A stretch of 64,000 nucleotides of DNA from Zymoseptoria tritici IPO323 (Eukaryota; Ascomycota; Dothideomycetes; Mycosphaerellales; Mycosphaerellaceae). Of the stretch, positions 63,738 through 64,000 are shown piece by piece. Below the pieces are notes generated by a model that saw only the letters and a list, made by a program, of their open reading frames with translations, had not been told where the DNA came from and did not search any database. Numbering within the stretch: the first letter of the stretch is position 1; each line of letters opens with the position of its first letter. The DNA lies in the NCBI RefSeq assembly GCF_000219625.1, contig NC_018212.1, forward strand, positions 2,374,501-2,438,500, in the 5' to 3' direction. The position numbers were made by a program, and so were the translations under genes.

Positions 63738-64000
63738 ATGGAAGATCTCACCACCACCACGAACGAGCATGAGCTCTCCTCAACCACAACTCGATCCTAT
63801 GCTACGACGGAGGACCTCACCATCACGATGAACAACCTCTACCACATCTACAACCACCTTTTCCAGCCGACAGACGACTTTGTCCGCACGATGAACGATT
63901 TCTACCGCATGTATGATGACTTCTTCCTCGCCACGAACGCTGGGCCCGCCACCAACGCGGTCTACGAACTACCCGAGATCATGGAAAACATCATCACACA
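63738..64000 (+). CDS. F-box protein, third subfamily, 5' part (cut by window end)
   Basis: 87 codons from ATG 63738 run off the window. The leader is T/N/D-rich with three loose repeats of M-N-(N/D)-(L/F)-Y-(H/R)-(I/M)-Y, then A-T-N-A-V-Y-E-L-P-E-I-M-E-N-I-I-T, the beginning of the F-box and equivalent to T-N-T-V-L-G-I-P-E-L-K-E-H-I-I in the 62.2-kb gene. The promoter module supports this start. The leader repeat is not seen in the relative and may be a small internal expansion. Confidence 0.75.
   Translation, partial: MEDLTTTTNEHELSSTTTRSYATTEDLTITMNNLYHIYNHLFQPTDDFVRTMNDFYRMYDDFFLATNAGPATNAVYELPEIMENIIT

Noticed and set aside
1..64000. CRISPR arrays, operons, ribosome binding sites, rRNA genes
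   Set aside because: None seen; the eukaryotic gene structure with introns makes the first three inapplicable.

Overview
The window looks like a filamentous ascomycete, most likely a Dothideomycete; that lineage is inferred, not proven. The evidence is monocistronic genes about 1 kb long, introns of about 40-60 nt with CTRAC branch points and YAG acceptors, and a repeat-induced point mutation (RIP) footprint in a foldback element. There are no operons, rRNA genes or CRISPR arrays, and I recognised no tRNA.

0-32 kb is a head-to-tail plus-strand array of one F-box-like family. It has a left-edge fragment, eight apparently intact copies (2.2, 5.9, 10.0, 12.9, 18.3, 22.9, 26.7 and 29.2 kb) and three frameshifted copies (16.1, 20.5 and 31.0 kb). 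Members share an N-terminal block L-P-x-E-L ... P-D-x-H-I-x-V, a middle block around L-D-M-x-x-H, a C-terminal block T-P-Y-L ... K-G-L-Y-x-L-G, and often an acidic tail. Most also keep a short intron just before or after the start codon, with the unusual donor GTTCGTATAC. The array carries a 556-bp foldback element and a 401-bp hAT-like MITE.

32-42 kb holds three more distant F-box-like genes (one stopped by a nonsense codon), two RNase H genes, a decayed copy of one RNase H 5' end, and a degenerate tandem repeat of about 0.95 kb.

42-50.5 kb holds two paralogous acidic proteins sharing the motif Y-x-x-K-G ... I-Q-G-x-E-P-E-E-W-L, an AT-rich transposon-like relic, a decayed coiled-coil gene and a three-exon gene of unknown function.

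50.8-60 kb is mainly minus strand: a second F-box-like subfamily of three genes, a third (three-exon) RNase H, and an acidic protein of unknown function.

60-64 kb starts a third F-box subfamily: a nonsense pseudogene, an intact copy and a copy cut by the window end. All three have the same promoter module.

The region reads as a birth-and-death cluster. F-box-like proteins are candidate substrate adaptors of SCF ubiquitin ligases (a family-level inference). The RNase H genes keep their catalytic acidic residues. No shared pathway can be shown from sequence alone.
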